Assembly (NCBI RefSeq): GCF_011043555.1
Contig: NZ_JAAKGS010000007.1
Coordinates: 186,001 to 250,000 of the forward strand
Direction: 5' to 3'
Source of the DNA: Sphingobacterium sp. SGR-19
GTDB lineage: Bacteria > Bacteroidota > Bacteroidia > Sphingobacteriales > Sphingobacteriaceae
DNA: 64,000 nt
The translations under genes and the position numbers were made by a program. The notes below the pieces were generated by a model, which saw only the letters and a program-made list of their open reading frames with translations, made no database searches and was not told where the DNA came from. Shown one piece after another: positions 15,235 through 24,762 of this stretch (its first letter is position 1; each line of letters opens with the position of its first letter).

Positions 15235-17592
15235 TTACTCATCCCGCAAACTATCCACTGGATTAGCACGCGCGGCTTTGATGGCTTGCGTACTGACGGT
15301 AAACAGTGCGATAGCAATAGCTGCTGCTCCTGCGGCGACAAACACCCACCATGAAATAGCTATTCGGTACGAAAAATCTTCCAACCATTTATTCATCACC
15401 CACCAAGCAATAGGCGATGCCAGCAGGATTGCCAAAATCATTAGTTTTACAAAATCTTTGGAGAGCATGCCGCTTATTCCCCAAACAGATGCACCGAGTA
15501 CTTTTCGGATACCGATTTCTTTCGTACGTGTTTCAGCGATGTACGAAGCAAGCCCAAATAATCCTAAACAAGAAATCGCAATAGCCAACATGGAAAATAT
15601 AAACGACAACGATGCCATTTGTCGCTGATCATGAAACTTTTTGGCGTATTCCTCATCCACGAAACTGTAACTAAATGGATAAGCGGGATTGAATTTCTTG
15701 ATAATGGTTTCCATAGTTTGTAAATTCTTTTGCATGGAATAACGCTCGCTTGTACGTATAACCATATTCAACATCCAATTTTTTGAAGGAAAGATTGCCA
15801 TGGGGGCGATATCCTCATAAGGAGAGTCATTGATATAGTTTTTGAATACACCTACAATGGTATAGGTGTTACCACCACGTTTGAAATACTTTCCTACGGG
15901 GTTTTCCAATCCCATGGTCTTGATGGCCGCTTCATTTAATAAAACAGAAGCACTATCGGCCGGCAGCCTGGCGTAATCCAGATCGCGGCCGTCGACAAGG
16001 GTCAAACCTACCGTTTTAATAAAATCGCTTTCTGCACGTCCCAATACAAAGCTGGTATTTTGCGTTTGTTCGGGTGTCGCCCCTTCCCATGAGAAATTTC
16101 CATTGGATACCGATGCATTTTTTGTAATAGACCATCCGGTGCGTGTTACGTCCTTCACGGCTCCACTGTTCAACAATTCCGCTTTGATAGCTTCGTAGTT
16201 TTTGTTCATATCACCTTCTACCGGTATTTCGATGAGTTGTGACGGATTATAGCCGGCGTTTCTTTCGCTTGCGTAGTTGATCTGCATGCGGACAATCAAT
16301 GTGGCGATGATAAGCACGATAGCGATACCGAATTGCAAGACGACCAATACTTCCCGTAGACTGAAACTATTTTTATTTTTCTTCGTCAAGCCTTTAATGG
16401 TTTTAACAGGTTGGAAAGCCGAGAGTACAAATGCTGGATAGATTCCTGCCAACAAGCCGGTGCACAGCATAAAGATAAACATACCACCAAAAATCAACGG
16501 AGTGACCATATCAAAGGATAGCGGTTTATCTAATACCTGGTTGAATAGCGGCAACGCAATGCAGGATAATCCGATCGCAGTTATACCGGCGATCACCGAA
16601 AGTAGGACAGATTCCGTTAGGAACTGACTGATCAGATTGCTTTTTCGGGCGCCAACAACCTTGCGTACGCCGACTTCTTTAGCTCTTTTTTGGCTTCTTG
16701 CTGTGCTGAGATTAATAAAATTGATACAGGCAATACAGAGAATAAGTAAACCTATCCCCGCGACTAAACGAACTTGCTCAATCTTTCCACCCACAGGCAC
16801 GCCGTTTTCAAAGCGGGAATACAGATGCATCTTGGATATGGGGTAGAGAAATACCGAATTGAATTTTAAATCGGAAGCATTGTTGCGAACGATAGGTTCT
16901 ATTTTCTTATTAAAAGAGTTGATATCTGTGCCGGGGCGTAGCCCTATATAGGTATAATAGGTGTTTGTATTCCAATTCGTGCCGTATGCCTTATCTTGCA
17001 ATGGAACCAAATAACTGAAATCAAAATCGGTATAGCTGGGTAGATCCGCCAGAACGGCCGCAACCCTGTAAGACTCGTCATTATCCAGAATTACCGTTTT
17101 CTCCAGCGGATCTTCATCTTCAAATAAGCTCTTTGCAAGTTGCACCGTTAACACAATATTTTTTTGCCCTGCTAGTGCATGTCTAATATCGCCGCTGGCA
17201 ACCGGAAAATCAAAAATTTGCAAAAAGTCTGCATCTACTTCATTTCCTCGTGTTTTGAGACTTTTTTCGCCATAAGTTAGCAGGCTGTTAGACGACCAGT
17301 ACATACGTGCGGCATATTCTACCTCTGGATATATTTCTTTTATTGTATTGGCAGCAGCCCCCGCAGTAATGTCATGAACATTGGTTTGTCCGTCTTTGCT
17401 ATAATGATTCCATAGTTTATAAATATCTTTTTTGTTGTTATAGAAGTTATCATACAGAAACTGGTTCTGCACCCATAAGGCGATCAGCAACACGGCTGCC
17501 ATACCGATAGCCAGTCCGATGATGTTAATGGCGGAAAACCCTTTGTTCTTCAATAGGTTGCGCCAAGCGATTTTTATATGGTTCTTGATCAT
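15235..17592 (-). CDS. MacB/FtsX-type ABC transporter permease
   Basis: About 785 residues with one N-terminal membrane segment, two periplasmic MacB_PCD domains and two FtsX blocks. The coupling motifs are 'ARSQKRAKEVGVRKVVGA' and 'AETRTKEIGIRKVLGAS', and the C-terminus is ANPVDSLRDE. I prefer the ATG at 17592 (MIKNHIKIAWRN), shared with the paralogs, over the GTG three codons upstream at 17601. Either is compatible with the promoter at 17626-17641, which would give a leader of about 20 bases. It is the first gene of a two-permease unit. Confidence 0.9.
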   Translation of the reverse strand: MIKNHIKIAWRNLLKNKGFSAINIIGLAIGMAAVLLIALWVQNQFLYDNFYNNKKDIYKLWNHYSKDGQTNVHDITAGAAANTIKEIYPEVEYAARMYWSSNSLLTYGEKSLKTRGNEVDADFLQIFDFPVASGDIRHALAGQKNIVLTVQLAKSLFEDEDPLEKTVILDNDESYRVAAVLADLPSYTDFDFSYLVPLQDKAYGTNWNTNTYYTYIGLRPGTDINSFNKKIEPIVRNNASDLKFNSVFLYPISKMHLYSRFENGVPVGGKIEQVRLVAGIGLLILCIACINFINLSTARSQKRAKEVGVRKVVGARKSNLISQFLTESVLLSVIAGITAIGLSCIALPLFNQVLDKPLSFDMVTPLIFGGMFIFMLCTGLLAGIYPAFVLSAFQPVKTIKGLTKKNKNSFSLREVLVVLQFGIAIVLIIATLIVRMQINYASERNAGYNPSQLIEIPVEGDMNKNYEAIKAELLNSGAVKDVTRTGWSITKNASVSNGNFSWEGATPEQTQNTSFVLGRAESDFIKTVGLTLVDGRDLDYARLPADSASVLLNEAAIKTMGLENPVGKYFKRGGNTYTIVGVFKNYINDSPYEDIAPMAIFPSKNWMLNMVIRTSERYSMQKNLQTMETIIKKFNPAYPFSYSFVDEEYAKKFHDQRQMASLSFIFSMLAIAISCLGLFGLASYIAETRTKEIGIRKVLGASVWGISGMLSKDFVKLMILAILLASPIAWWVMNKWLEDFSYRIAISWWVFVAAGAAAIAIALFTVSTQAIKAARANPVDSLRDE

Positions 17593-17625
17593 TTTAGTCA
17601 CGCATATTCGATATGTATTTATGGA

Positions 17626-17641
17626 TGCAATCGGTTTGCCA
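17626..17641 (-). promoter_or_regulatory. Sigma54 -24/-12 promoter
   Basis: The minus strand reads TGGCAAACCGATTGCA, a full match to the sigma54 core (TGGCA at -24, TTGCA at -12, correct spacing). It lies about 33 bases before the ATG at 17592 and downstream of the palindrome pair at 17686-17722. It is the best of the four -24/-12 candidates in the window. Confidence 0.85.
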
Positions 17642-17685
17642 TTGTTTTAATTTGTTGTAAATGATTGGTTTGTGTTTTTATTTAC

Positions 17686-17722
17686 TGTCCGTTTTTGGAC
17701 AGTCACTGTCCGCGATCGAACA
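17686..17722 (-). promoter_or_regulatory. Paired activator palindromes
   Basis: Two palindromes, TGTCCGTTTTTGGACA (17686-17701) and TGTCCGCGATCGAACA (17707-17722), are spaced 21 bp start to start. They sit about 70-110 bases upstream of the predicted transcription start of the permease pair and match the sites at 6956, 29213 and 29874. Confidence 0.75.
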
Positions 17723-17767
17723 GGAGATTGCTGCGGCCCTGCAGCGTTTTATATATTTACTTCCTAT

Positions 17768-18964
17768 TTAGTATAAAAAGCCGAATAGCCAAAGGGGAAT
17801 TTTCTGATCGATACCTATCTCAAGGTTATCTGCGGCAATGAAAGCATTTTCAACTCCTGCGATTTGCTTTCGACTTTTGCCTTTGCCCCCGACTTCGATC
17901 GTCACCTTGCGATCCACCAAAAAATCACCAGCAGAAGGTAGTGAAACTTCATGCTTGGCATTGCGGAGTTGGTTGAGCAGAAACGACTCTCTGCGGCTAC
18001 CTTGATTGGCTTCGGATGAAGCGATAGCACGGTGGAGATTTGGGTTTTCCAAATACACCTTTTCGGGTTTTTGTAAGGTGCTTATACTGGCACCTGCGGG
18101 ATTTAACATATTAATCAGCCGTGCTTTTTCCAGATAGTGGAGGTATTGGGTCACCGTTTGACGGCTGATGCCTATCTTATCGCTTAATTTGCTGATGTTG
18201 GGTTTGAAAGGAACGTTCTCGGCCAAGATGGCAAGTAATTGCATCACTTTATTAGTGTTGTTGATATCAAAACCATCAACAAAGCGTAGTTCGGTCTCGA
18301 CAATCAGTCGGATAACCTGCTCGATACGTAAAAAATAGGTGCGAAGATTTTCCTTAAAAAATGGATAATAACCATGGTCGAGATAAGCCTCAAAATGTGG
18401 TATCGGTTTGAAGTCTTTGCTTAATTTTAAAGCGATTTGCGTGTGATGACTTAACACATCCGGTAAACCTATCGCTTCCGCTGAATAAATATCTGCAAAA
18501 CGTAAATATTCCCGAAAGGAAAGCCCAGCCAGCTCATAGAATACTGCCCGTCGGCTAAGGTCGGCTTCTTGTTGGTAAATGTCAATGACAGAAGAGCCCG
18601 TGAATACAATGTAAAGATCCTTATAGGTATCATAGATGTTCTTGATTTCCCTTGCCCAACCGCTGTATTTATGTACCTCGTCTACGAATAATATTTTACC
18701 CCCTCGTACTCTAAAGGTCTCTGCTAGCTCAATAAGGCTATTGCTTGCGAAATAGATGTCGTCCAAAGAAATGTATAGCGCGGCGTCATCGCTTTGGAAG
18801 TGCAACCTCATACGTTGAAGTAAAAGTGTGGTTTTCCCCGTTCCCCTTGCGCCTAGTATCCCAATCAGTCGGTCGGACCAATCAATTTGGTAGTAAAGAT
18901 GGCGGATGTGTACGGTTTCAACCTCTTCGCGAAGGAAAATCGATTTAATTTTAATTCTTTCCAT
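17768..18964 (-). CDS. AAA ATPase with DUF4143 domain
   Basis: About 398 residues. The N-terminal AAA_14 domain has Walker A GARGTGKTT, Walker B KILFVDEVHKY and the motif IVFTGSSVIDI. A winged-helix-like segment follows (LSDKIGISRQTVTQYLHYLEKARLI), and the C-terminal DUF4143 part is nuclease-like (DFLVDRKVTIEVGGKGKSRKQI). Proteins of this family are widespread, often mobile or accessory, and their role is uncertain. I start at the ATG at 18964 (MERIKIKSIF); the longer frame adds a leucine-rich run from the intergenic region. It interrupts the transporter cluster and is divergent from the unknown gene at 19228. Confidence 0.85.
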   Translation of the reverse strand: MERIKIKSIFLREEVETVHIRHLYYQIDWSDRLIGILGARGTGKTTLLLQRMRLHFQSDDAALYISLDDIYFASNSLIELAETFRVRGGKILFVDEVHKYSGWAREIKNIYDTYKDLYIVFTGSSVIDIYQQEADLSRRAVFYELAGLSFREYLRFADIYSAEAIGLPDVLSHHTQIALKLSKDFKPIPHFEAYLDHGYYPFFKENLRTYFLRIEQVIRLIVETELRFVDGFDINNTNKVMQLLAILAENVPFKPNISKLSDKIGISRQTVTQYLHYLEKARLINMLNPAGASISTLQKPEKVYLENPNLHRAIASSEANQGSRRESFLLNQLRNAKHEVSLPSAGDFLVDRKVTIEVGGKGKSRKQIAGVENAFIAADNLEIGIDQKIPLWLFGFLY

Positions 18965-19114
18965 TTTGCAAACTCTTGTTTGCAAAAATAGATATAAAAT
19001 GTTAACTATACTTATCAAAAAACATAAATATTGGTTAGCTTAGTCTTGTTTTACGTGCTTATCGACTTTTTTCCAGTATTCTCTAATCCCTGTCTTTTTT
19101 AGTTTATCTTTCAT

Positions 19115-19210
19115 TTTGTATAGATAAACATGTTAAATGTATATGTTAACATGCTTTATGTTTTGATTTTTTATTGTTTTTATGTTCTTTTGTATAGATA
19201 AGCTATACAA
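19115..19210. promoter_or_regulatory. Palindromes in the divergent intergenic region
   Basis: TTGTATAG (19190-19197) and CTATACAA (19203-19210) form a perfect 8-bp inverted repeat around ATAAG, 18 bases before the ATG at 19228. CATGTTA and TAACATG form a second inverted repeat at about 19128-19152. The word TTTGTATAGATAA occurs twice, near 19115 and 19188. These are operator-like sites between two divergent genes; no binder is identified. Confidence 0.5.
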
Positions 19211-19227
19211 ACGTAAATTTATATTTT

Positions 19228-19887
19228 ATGAAAAAAAAGAATAATGAACCGAAAGTGAAGATTTATTCACGTAAGTGCAGTCCTCTTGATATCGCAGCTT
19301 ATTATCGTATGTTGTTGCATAGAATTTCTCAGAATTTATCAGCAAAAGAAATATCCTTTTTGATGGGAAAGCGCTTAGATTTTATGGATAAAATGGAGCG
19401 ATTTAAGTTAATCAAGTGGCGTGTTGTCGATTTTTTTATGGCAAAAATTGCATTTGGAATAGAAAATGTGAGTTTTCTGTTTCCCCAGGTGAAAATTGAT
19501 ATCGATAAGTCGTTCCTTTATCAAGTTTCTATCAAGATTTTTGAGGATTGGGTGGTCTACGATATGAAAAGATGGGATTCGGAGGTAAGTATGTTTATCG
19601 ACGAATTCCAGCTGATAGACAAAAGGCACGACATAGACCTATATAAAGAATCTACGGAGTCAGAACAGCAGGAAATGAGAGAATGGTTAGAAAAGTTGAT
19701 CGACGAATCATACTTTGCAGAAAATAGAAACCCATATGAAATTTATGAAAAGTGTTGTGCCGACCTAGATCAATATATAGAACCTAAAAATCTTTTAACA
19801 GTACTACACGAGAAGGTACATGCAGTAGATTATCCCATAATTAAGAGAATAGAACATAAGCACGGGGCATACTATATAGGGATATAG
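19228..19887 (+). CDS. Unknown AT-rich protein
   Basis: A 219-residue protein I do not recognise. It is lysine-rich at the N-terminus (MKKKNNEPKVKIYSRK). A helical stretch at about residues 20-60 (DIAAYYRMLLHRISQNLSAKEISFLMGK) could be an HTH, and a charged helical C-terminal half follows. There is no signal peptide or membrane segment. Base composition is lower in GC than in the flanking permeases, which suggests acquisition. It is divergent from the AAA/DUF4143 gene and converges with the permease ending at 19918. Real coding is supported by its length, the palindromic upstream region and consistent amino-acid composition. Confidence 0.65.
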   Translation: MKKKNNEPKVKIYSRKCSPLDIAAYYRMLLHRISQNLSAKEISFLMGKRLDFMDKMERFKLIKWRVVDFFMAKIAFGIENVSFLFPQVKIDIDKSFLYQVSIKIFEDWVVYDMKRWDSEVSMFIDEFQLIDKRHDIDLYKESTESEQQEMREWLEKLIDESYFAENRNPYEIYEKCCADLDQYIEPKNLLTVLHEKVHAVDYPIIKRIEHKHGAYYIGI

Positions 19888-19917
19888 CTGCTGTTGTTAA
19901 CGCCATACTCAATGCCG

Positions 19918-22323
19918 TTATTCATCTCTTAAACTATCCACCGGATTGGATTTTATCGCGTTTAATATAATGCCACCAGTAATGAAAAATAAGAGCAGAA
20001 TCAGCCCTATTAGCGGAAATATAAACACGCCCATGGTCAATTCTATTCGTGAGGCATAGTTTGCCAGCCATTTATTCATGAGGGCGGAAACCAAGGGACA
20101 ACCGACCAGCACAGCTAGGAAGAACGTTATGTAAAATTCTTTGCTGAATAGCATGACGATTTGTCGGAAAGAAGCGCCTAACACCTTTCGGATACCGACT
20201 TCTTTTAAGCGTAGATTAATCGCTAAGGCAGTTAACCCGATCAGACCCAAAGCGATGATGACGATAGAGATAACAGTAGCCAGCTGCGATGCACGCTGTA
20301 ACTGTAGTTCGATTGTATACATATTCTTGATCGTGTCATCCATAAATCGAAATTCAAAAGGGGCGTCGGGCATAAGCTGTTTCCATTTTTTTTCAATCGT
20401 GGTCATCGCATCAAGCGTGGAACCTGCTTTAAGCCGGATGGATAAAAATCGATACTGATTATTATTGTTGATGGAGAACCAGATCACCGGAGGTGATGCG
20501 CTATGCATAGAATTGGCATAAAAATCGTCTGTTACACCGGTAATAGTTCCTGTAAATCGATTGTTAAATAAGCTAACTTGTTGTCCGATGGCTTCTTCTG
20601 GCGTATGGTATCCTAGGGCTTTTGCCGTTTTATTGTTGATGACCAGTTTCGAATTATCCATCGTAGTCTCTTCTGGGGAACAAAAAAACTGACCGGCCAA
20701 TAGCGGAATGCTGTAAGTATCTGAAAAGTACGGATCGGATGCGATCATCAACGCGTCCACCTCGTCTTCACTTCCTACTTTTTGTACCTGTTGTATACCG
20801 TCAGCAAATGATCCCGGCACGCCATACGAAAGACTGATATTGTTGACATAAGGCAAAGCGCGTAATTGTTCGCGTACCAACTCCATCTTATGCAAGCCTG
20901 CTTCTGACCAATCGCGTGGCGCTTGCACGGTAATGAGATAGTCTTTGTCATAACCTAAATCGCCTTTCATGAAGATCTCGACTTGCCGGGAAATGACAAC
21001 GGCAGCAATCAGAACAACGATAGTAACCGTGAACTGCGTGAATAACAATATGCGGCGGATAAGATGCTTTTGCTGTATGTTAGCGAGCTGATTCTTCAGA
21101 GATTCCAATAGGCGATTTTGGGACAATTTAAAGGCCGGATACAGACCGGAGAGCACACCTAAAAATAATACCGCAAATATAAAATAGATGAAGAAGAATA
21201 CTGGAAGTTTTAAGATACTCGGTAATGTGGTCAGCATGATCGACTCAAACAAGGGTGCAAACACTGGATATAACCCCAAGGCGACTAAACCGGCAATCCA
21301 TACCAACATGGTGTATTCCGTCGTCAATTGCAGTATCAGCTGGATATTACTGCTTCCCATCATTTTTCGAACGCCGATTTCCTTTAGGCGTGTGAAGCTT
21401 TGACTCACCGTAAAATTGATAAAGTTGACTACAGCCATGAGGAGAAGAAAGGCAGCAATAAGTACCAATACGTTCGTTAGTTTTCTTACAGCACCTTTAT
21501 TATCATCCAGATAGTAAGAAGAAAGTGGTTTGAGTTGCGGAATAAGGTTGGCAGCAACTTGCTCGTCGGCGTGTTGCTTTAATAAATTTTGTATTGGAAT
21601 AGCTAATTGTTCCGGTTGCACGTTTTCCTGTAGCTCGATAAAACCGGCAATCCATAGATTATTCCAGTTGTCGACGTTTCTGCCAAAATACTGTTCGCTC
21701 GCAATGGGTAGGAATATGGAGCTGCTCAAGGCGGCATTCAGTTCCATAACGGAATTTTGTGCAGTTGGCTTCAGCACGCCCGTTACAGCGAAATCATGTT
21801 TTTCACCTGCGAAATTGCGAATAGTCAGACTTTCTCCTAGAACTTCTTTTTTGCCAAAATACTTCATCGCTGCTGATTCTGTGATGACAACCGAAAATGG
21901 AGAGGTAAGCGCTGTACTTGCGTTTCCTTCGAAAAGTTCAAAGCCAAACATATCGAGCAACGTGGAATCTCCTAGAGAAACAGACTCCTCGTAAACAGCT
22001 GTTCCATTGGATATGATGCAAGTTAAACCATCGATGCGGTAATAATTTGCGACAAGGTGGGGGTATTCTTCCCGTAATGCTTTCGGGAGGGCACCAACGG
22101 TCGTAAGTTCCAAACCAATCCCTGTTTTTTTGTATTCACTTTGCAATACATACTGTCGATCTTGATGACGCAGGGTGCTATTTACTTGATGCGTCTGCCA
22201 TACGTAGGCGGCGATCAATAATACGAAAGCCATGCTCGATACTAGCCCAACAATATTAATGATGGTATGAAACTTCCTTTTCCAGATATTCCGCCACGCG
22301 ATTTTCATATGGTTTTTTATCAT
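19918..22323 (-). CDS. MacB/FtsX-type ABC transporter permease
   Basis: About 801 residues, starting MIKNHMKIAWRNIWKRKFHT at the ATG at 22323. A much longer open frame exists upstream, but it overlaps the preceding permease gene and lacks family similarity. Layout and motifs follow the paralogs, with 'SQSFTRLKEIGVRKMMGSS' and 'NLRLKEVGIRKVLGAS', ending SNPVDSLRDE. It is the last gene of the HlyD-ATPase-permease operon that starts at 29108, 11 bp behind the permease ending at 22335. It converges with the unknown gene at 19228. Confidence 0.9.
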   Translation of the reverse strand: MIKNHMKIAWRNIWKRKFHTIINIVGLVSSMAFVLLIAAYVWQTHQVNSTLRHQDRQYVLQSEYKKTGIGLELTTVGALPKALREEYPHLVANYYRIDGLTCIISNGTAVYEESVSLGDSTLLDMFGFELFEGNASTALTSPFSVVITESAAMKYFGKKEVLGESLTIRNFAGEKHDFAVTGVLKPTAQNSVMELNAALSSSIFLPIASEQYFGRNVDNWNNLWIAGFIELQENVQPEQLAIPIQNLLKQHADEQVAANLIPQLKPLSSYYLDDNKGAVRKLTNVLVLIAAFLLLMAVVNFINFTVSQSFTRLKEIGVRKMMGSSNIQLILQLTTEYTMLVWIAGLVALGLYPVFAPLFESIMLTTLPSILKLPVFFFIYFIFAVLFLGVLSGLYPAFKLSQNRLLESLKNQLANIQQKHLIRRILLFTQFTVTIVVLIAAVVISRQVEIFMKGDLGYDKDYLITVQAPRDWSEAGLHKMELVREQLRALPYVNNISLSYGVPGSFADGIQQVQKVGSEDEVDALMIASDPYFSDTYSIPLLAGQFFCSPEETTMDNSKLVINNKTAKALGYHTPEEAIGQQVSLFNNRFTGTITGVTDDFYANSMHSASPPVIWFSINNNNQYRFLSIRLKAGSTLDAMTTIEKKWKQLMPDAPFEFRFMDDTIKNMYTIELQLQRASQLATVISIVIIALGLIGLTALAINLRLKEVGIRKVLGASFRQIVMLFSKEFYITFFLAVLVGCPLVSALMNKWLANYASRIELTMGVFIFPLIGLILLLFFITGGIILNAIKSNPVDSLRDE

Positions 22324-22334
22324 GATTCTAGCTG

Positions 22335-24734
22335 TTATTCGTCTCTTAAATTTTCCGCGATATTTGTTCGGGATACTTTTAGGATGTTGATACATATCGT
22401 GCATGTAGCGACGACAAGTACACTGCCTGCCGCTACCGCAAACAGCCATCCGCTTAGCGAAATACGGTAGGCAAAGTTCTGTAACCACACGTCAGCGACC
22501 CACCAGCCCAATGGAATAGCGACCACGACAGCAACGGCAATGAGCCGCATAAAATCTTTCCCTAATAAAAAGCCGAGATCAGTCGCGTTAGCACCTAATA
22601 TTTTGCGGATGCTGATTTCTTTCGTACGTCGGCCAATCAGAAACGCAGTTAGGGCAAATAATCCGATAACAGCGATAGCGATTGCCGTAAATCCGAAAAA
22701 AGCGACGATACGTTGCAAACGAATATGGCTGCTAAAGAGTTGCTGGAAATTTTCGTCTAAAAAGGAAAACCGGATATCGAATCCCGGCTCGATATTTTTC
22801 CAAAGCTGCTCGATCGCTGTCACCTGTTTTCCGATATCACGGCCCTCCAATTTGACTAGTATCGCTCCGCCCGACTGAAATATACAAGCGTCATTTCCGA
22901 TCGTAAAAACGGCTGGTTGTATCTGCTGTTCCAGCCCAAGTACGTTAAAATCTTTCACGACGCCTACAACTTCCATCGGAATGCTGTCACAATCGGGATA
23001 GGTAATATAGGTGCCACCGGCTTGTTGAAGCCCGAGCTTCATCGCGGCCGTTTCGTTGATAATGGCCGAGCGCGTATGTTGATCGTTGTAGCTATCCGTG
23101 AACAGTCTGCCGTCGATAAGCTTGATGTCCAATGTCTCAAAATAATCTTTACTTACTTTGACTGATCCAAGACGGTGTAACTCGCCCCTATATTTAAAAT
23201 TCATCGTTGATGTGTCGGAGAATTGGTCGCCGGGAACCTTGGTAGTCTTTGCTACGGTTTGTACACCAGGTATACTTAGAAGGCTGTTCTTGACTTGCTC
23301 GAAATTATCTTCTCTCGTCTTCATCATTAGCGCCTGTATGCGTAATACCTGTTCACCGGAAAACCCCTTGTCAAATCGCTGCATGTAATTTAGTTGACGA
23401 TCGACTATAACAATCCCAATGATAAAAAAAGCAGCGACGGCAAATTGTATTATAATCAATCCGTTGCGGAGGGCAGCTCCCTTCTTTCCACTAGAATAAT
23501 CTCCTTTCAGCACTTTGGTCGTATTGTAACGAGAAAGGAAGACGGCGGGATATAAACCAGAAAGTAAAATGACGACAATCAAGCATAATATAACCTGTGT
23601 AACGATATCCCATGAAAATTGGGCATCGAAAAGACGTAAGGAGATCTGGAATTCCCGGTTGAAATAGGGTAAGGCGATATGTAAAAGCAGGATAGCAATT
23701 CCTAATGCAATAAGACACTGAATAGCGATTTCGCCCATGAACTGCCAGAATAATCTTGCTTGGCTAGAACCCAATACCTTCTTCACACCCACTTCTTTAG
23801 CCCGTTTTAAGGAAGAAGCAATGGACAGATTACTGAAATTAACGGCTCCTGCAAATAGGAGCAATATTGCCAATACCAGCAAAATGGAAATATGAGCGAT
23901 ATTGCTGTTTCCATATTTTGGAAAATTGTGGATATCATGTACTGCGTCGACAAACAGACCTTCCTGACCTCTCGATTTATGGAACGCTTCATAGGTCATA
24001 TTTTTGTCTTTCATCAGTCTATCGGTATAGTAAATCCGATCGATTGCAGATTCCACCTCCTCGCCCGATATAAGACTTTTGGTTTTGACATACGTGTAAT
24101 AGGACCAGTTTCCCCAGTGGTAATTGTCGGTTTCATATGGCGAACGATATACCATTTGAATATTCAGATGTGTAGGTCCTTGGGGAGGTTCCATGACAGC
24201 GGTTACCTCGCGTTCGAAAGAGTTGAATACTTTAATCGTTTTTCCGATAGGATTTTCCTGTCCAAACAGTTTCCTTGCGATAGCTGCACTGATGACCATG
24301 GCATTCGGTTTGTGCAGCGGGGTAAGCGGATCACCATCGATGATTTTATAGGGGAATACTTGAAAAAATAACGAGTCGGCAGATATCGTCCCACTTTGCG
24401 ATATTACTTTATCTTCCACAGATAAAGGTATTTCAAATGTTACATCGGTAGAAATTTTTGTAGCACTCTCGATCTGGGAGGCGTTGTCTCGTAATAAAGC
24501 TGCTAAAGGCGCCTGTGTATTCGGGGAAATATCGTCGTCGGAATCACGAATGGAAACCTTAAACACTTTTTCAAGTTCCGGATCCCAACGGTCATAGCTT
24601 AGTTCATAATTGAGGTAGAGTAAAATCACCAGAAAGCTCGTTAGCCCGACTGATAAACCTAAGATATTAATGGCTGCGTAGCCCTTGTTTTTCCAGAGGG
24701 TACGGAAAGTGTATTTTATATAGTTCTTTAGCAT
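22335..24734 (-). CDS. MacB/FtsX-type ABC transporter permease, divergent C-terminus
   Basis: The 799-residue protein starts MLKNYIKYTFRTLWKNKGYAA and has the duplicated PCD-FtsX layout. The coupling motifs are 'ASSLKRAKEVGVKKVLGSS' and 'GRRTKEISIRKILGAN'. The C-terminus reads RTNIAENLRDE, departing from the NPVDSLRDE ending of the other permeases. It is the middle of three consecutive permeases in the operon, and the spacing to its neighbours is 28 bp upstream and 11 bp downstream. The substrate is unknown. Confidence 0.9.
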   Translation of the reverse strand: MLKNYIKYTFRTLWKNKGYAAINILGLSVGLTSFLVILLYLNYELSYDRWDPELEKVFKVSIRDSDDDISPNTQAPLAALLRDNASQIESATKISTDVTFEIPLSVEDKVISQSGTISADSLFFQVFPYKIIDGDPLTPLHKPNAMVISAAIARKLFGQENPIGKTIKVFNSFEREVTAVMEPPQGPTHLNIQMVYRSPYETDNYHWGNWSYYTYVKTKSLISGEEVESAIDRIYYTDRLMKDKNMTYEAFHKSRGQEGLFVDAVHDIHNFPKYGNSNIAHISILLVLAILLLFAGAVNFSNLSIASSLKRAKEVGVKKVLGSSQARLFWQFMGEIAIQCLIALGIAILLLHIALPYFNREFQISLRLFDAQFSWDIVTQVILCLIVVILLSGLYPAVFLSRYNTTKVLKGDYSSGKKGAALRNGLIIIQFAVAAFFIIGIVIVDRQLNYMQRFDKGFSGEQVLRIQALMMKTREDNFEQVKNSLLSIPGVQTVAKTTKVPGDQFSDTSTMNFKYRGELHRLGSVKVSKDYFETLDIKLIDGRLFTDSYNDQHTRSAIINETAAMKLGLQQAGGTYITYPDCDSIPMEVVGVVKDFNVLGLEQQIQPAVFTIGNDACIFQSGGAILVKLEGRDIGKQVTAIEQLWKNIEPGFDIRFSFLDENFQQLFSSHIRLQRIVAFFGFTAIAIAVIGLFALTAFLIGRRTKEISIRKILGANATDLGFLLGKDFMRLIAVAVVVAIPLGWWVADVWLQNFAYRISLSGWLFAVAAGSVLVVATCTICINILKVSRTNIAENLRDE

Positions 24735-24762
24735 GGTTTATACTTTAGATCATCCTTCTTAC

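Noticed and set aside
22324..22488. N-terminal extension of the permease at 19918 up to 22488
   Set aside because: It overlaps the preceding permease gene and lacks family similarity; the conserved MIKNHMKIAWRN start is at 22323.
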